A stretch of 64,000 nt of DNA from the NCBI GenBank assembly GCA_000497125.2, contig CM035318.1:1608001-1672000 (forward strand), read 5' to 3'. The DNA is from Spironucleus salmonicida. Lineage: Eukaryota; Fornicata; Diplomonadida; Hexamitidae. This document shows, piece after piece, positions 58,955 to 64,000 of this stretch; position 1 is the stretch's first letter; each line of letters opens with the position of its first letter. Under the pieces are notes generated by a model that did no database searches, had not been told where the DNA came from, and was given only the letters and a program-made list of their open reading frames with translations. The position numbers and the translations under genes were made by a program.

Positions 58955-59563
58955 TCAGTTCCAGGGGTCTGCAAATCCTATTATAACACATTAACCATTA
59001 ATTAACTTATCTCTTATTTTACCATACTCAATCAATCGTTATACACCTTATTGTATGATATCATCATCAATATGCCCAGGTTCTAGAAACCTGCAAAATA
59101 CCTTAAATTTGTTTATTATTTCTAAAATTTATGATTTTGCATTAATAAAATCTTCCTCTACAAATGAATGCATATCAAATGACACTCGTTCTTAAATATT
59201 AGACAATACATCTTTCATAACAGTTTACTAAACTCTACCAATCTACTCAGCAAGAATTTTCTCATTGGATGATAAATTTTACTAATAAAACAAGGCTAAC
59301 CTCTCTATTTTTTCTATTCTAGCATTAATATATATTGACAATAACTAAACAATTCTGTTAGAATTAAATTAGTTTTACGGATTTTGTGGCAGATTTTTAG
59401 CAAAATTAAGTACTGCATCAATATAATTAGTATAAGGTAAAATCTCTGGACATGAAACCTCATTAGTTATTATTGAAATAAGTGCTTAATAATTTTCTTC
59501 TGAGGGTGTATAAGGCTAAATCGATTCATCAGATGACTCGTTTGACGACGATGGAAGGTTCAT
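58955..59563 (-). CDS. SLD5: GINS complex subunit Sld5-like, 202 aa
   Basis: Sld5 is one of four GINS subunits that join MCM and Cdc45 to make the replicative helicase. Features: an acidic Ser-rich start (MNLPSSSNESSDES), IITNEVSCPEILPYTNYIDA matching the 'NE..PELLPY' Sld5 segment, the helix QLLSIYINARIEKIERLALF corresponding to the conserved 'YLRxRLxKIE' region, and a small C-terminal domain with QGVQRLIEYGKIRDKLINGQ, which fits the Sld5 'G..hLirY..I..li..G' end. Length of about 200 is normal. Identification is by pattern; Psf subunits were considered less likely. Confidence 0.65.
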
Positions 59564-59642
59564 TTATAGATAGTTATAAATAAATAAATAAATAATAATT
59601 CTTATTTAATAAAATTAAATTTTATTAATCATAAACCTAAAA

Positions 59643-60002
59643 TCACTCATCTACGGCATCTAATAGTATAAGTTGTTATGCGCCATGTATACTTTGCTCT
59701 GCATCAGTCTCCCTAGTTGAAGTCAGCCTATAAGATTAATATGTTGATTTTCGTATGTTCAAATTATTAAAAGACATCTCGTTGGGAGTGGTAGGTCTGT
59801 CTCTCTATTGAGTTTAAGCTAGTTTCTAAAATTCTTCTTCTAATGTATTATTCTAATCTTATATAATATGTTATTTGGCTCCTTGTTATAATATGATTGG
59901 TTAAACTTTATTTAATTCTAACTTACTATTACTATTTAAAACATGTTAAACTGGCTTGATATTATCTACTTCATCTAAAATAATATTTCCTCCACAACCC
60001 AT
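59643..60002 (-). CDS. Small Q-rich protein with N-terminal MGC lipidation signal, 119 aa
   Basis: The frame starts MGCGGNIILDEVDNIKP; Met-Gly-Cys is a classical N-myristoylation plus palmitoylation signal, although the Ser/Thr usually at position 6 is Asn here. The remainder is polar and disordered (QRDRPTTPNEMSFNNLNIRK), ending acidic (LLDAVDE). It is probably a membrane-anchored peripheral protein, for example on flagellar or vesicle membranes. No homologue recognised. Gln codons are largely TAA/TAG. Confidence 0.65.
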
Positions 60003-60572
60003 TATTTAAAGGAATTAAGAGTATATTATATATTATAGTTAACTAATTATCAAAATAAAATGACAATATTTATATATAATATAAAAAATATGAAATTATT
60101 TACTTATTATAGAGAATTAGTAAATTTAATGACTATTAAACTTATAAATATATTATTTTAAATTTGTAAAGTATTTATTTATTTTCTACTTACAGTTTGG
60201 TATATTTCCTTGGTAAAATTGTAAGGTATTACTTAAATTTGAAAGCTATAAATAATGCTAAAGTAATACTTGAAAACTTCAGTAAATTTAAATAAATTAA
60301 TTTCTCCAAGCACATTAATAATATAAAATATTGTTAAGTTTCAGGATTAGATCCAACTTCATAATAAATGAGTAGGAAGTTATTTTTAATTAAACAGTAA
60401 CTATTAATAATTATGTGTAAATTAACTATTATGTTGATTATAAATTCAAAACAGTTCTAATAAACTACACAATGTTACGATCTTAAAACTTAGATCATAT
60501 TTTAGTTATTTAGAACATAAGTTAAATGAAGCACTATATTATTAGTTTAATAATTTCTTAATATTTGCTGTA
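60003..60572. other. Spacer upstream of the polyglutamine gene
   Basis: About 570 bases of AT-rich DNA between two divergently placed start codons. No frame of convincing length, RNA gene or ordered repeat is seen. It should contain promoters for both flanking genes. Confidence 0.4.

Positions 60573-64000
<3,428 letters not shown>

Overview
The window is a very AT-rich, gene-dense stretch of a protist nuclear genome that uses a variant genetic code: TAA and TAG are read as glutamine and TGA is the only stop. Read this way, about 47 protein genes appear as single uninterrupted frames, nearly all of whole-codon length from an ATG in an AT-rich context (often TTAAAATG or ATTAAAATG) to a TGA. No introns are needed for any gene I could identify. 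The best internal proof is the [FeFe]-hydrogenase at 18.3-19.7 kb, where the glutamine of the GGGQP motif is written TAA. The reassigned code, a short diplomonad-style hydrogenase, the lack of introns, tiny spacers and a set of flagellar genes suggest a hexamitid diplomonad (Hexamita/Trepomonas-like). An oxymonad such as Streblomastix or a ciliate is less likely but not excluded.

Layout. 0-9 kb: sirtuin C-terminus, TPR protein, a coiled-coil protein, two tandem CDC50 paralogues, a bromodomain-like protein and an unknown 457-aa protein. 9.4-19.7 kb: SNF1-like kinase, an unknown coiled-coil protein, an SNF2 helicase, CFAP58, an EF-hand-like protein and the hydrogenase. 20.5-30 kb: small unknown genes, a transglutaminase-fold-like protein, an endonuclease/exonuclease/phosphatase enzyme, an AZUL-HECT ubiquitin ligase and Q-rich proteins. 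30.2-31.1 kb: copy 1 of a GC-rich cassette. 31.5-44.3 kb: SANT protein, coiled-coil proteins, a gene carrying nine identical 129-bp repeats, CEP164-like, SNM1-like nuclease, an MFS transporter, a large unknown protein and a CCHC zinc-knuckle protein. 44.3-47.8 kb: a GT3 glycogen-synthase-like protein whose catalytic motif is altered, then a gene that contains copy 2 of the cassette in frame. 47.8-50.2 kb: a poorly coding stretch, a tRNA-Thr gene and an ambiguous locus. 50.4-60 kb: ankyrin protein, IQUB, PUS10, YIF1, kelch-like protein, a small tail-anchored protein, unknown genes and GINS Sld5. 60.6-64 kb: a long gene, cut by the window end, that carries 104 consecutive TAA codons and about 39 copies of a 33-bp repeat.

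The most unusual signal is a set of GC-rich, low-divergence blocks set in frame inside AT-rich genes: the 979-bp cassette (two copies), the 9 x 129-bp array and the roughly 39 x 33-bp array. The two cassette copies differ, as far as I can read, only within a 23-bp quasi-palindrome whose two versions are exact reverse complements of each other, as if that segment had flipped. Flagellar (CFAP58, CEP164, IQUB), trafficking (CDC50 pair, YIF1), replication and repair (Sld5, SNM1, SNF2), protein modification (sirtuin, HECT, kinase) and anaerobic energy (hydrogenase) genes are interleaved without obvious operon logic.
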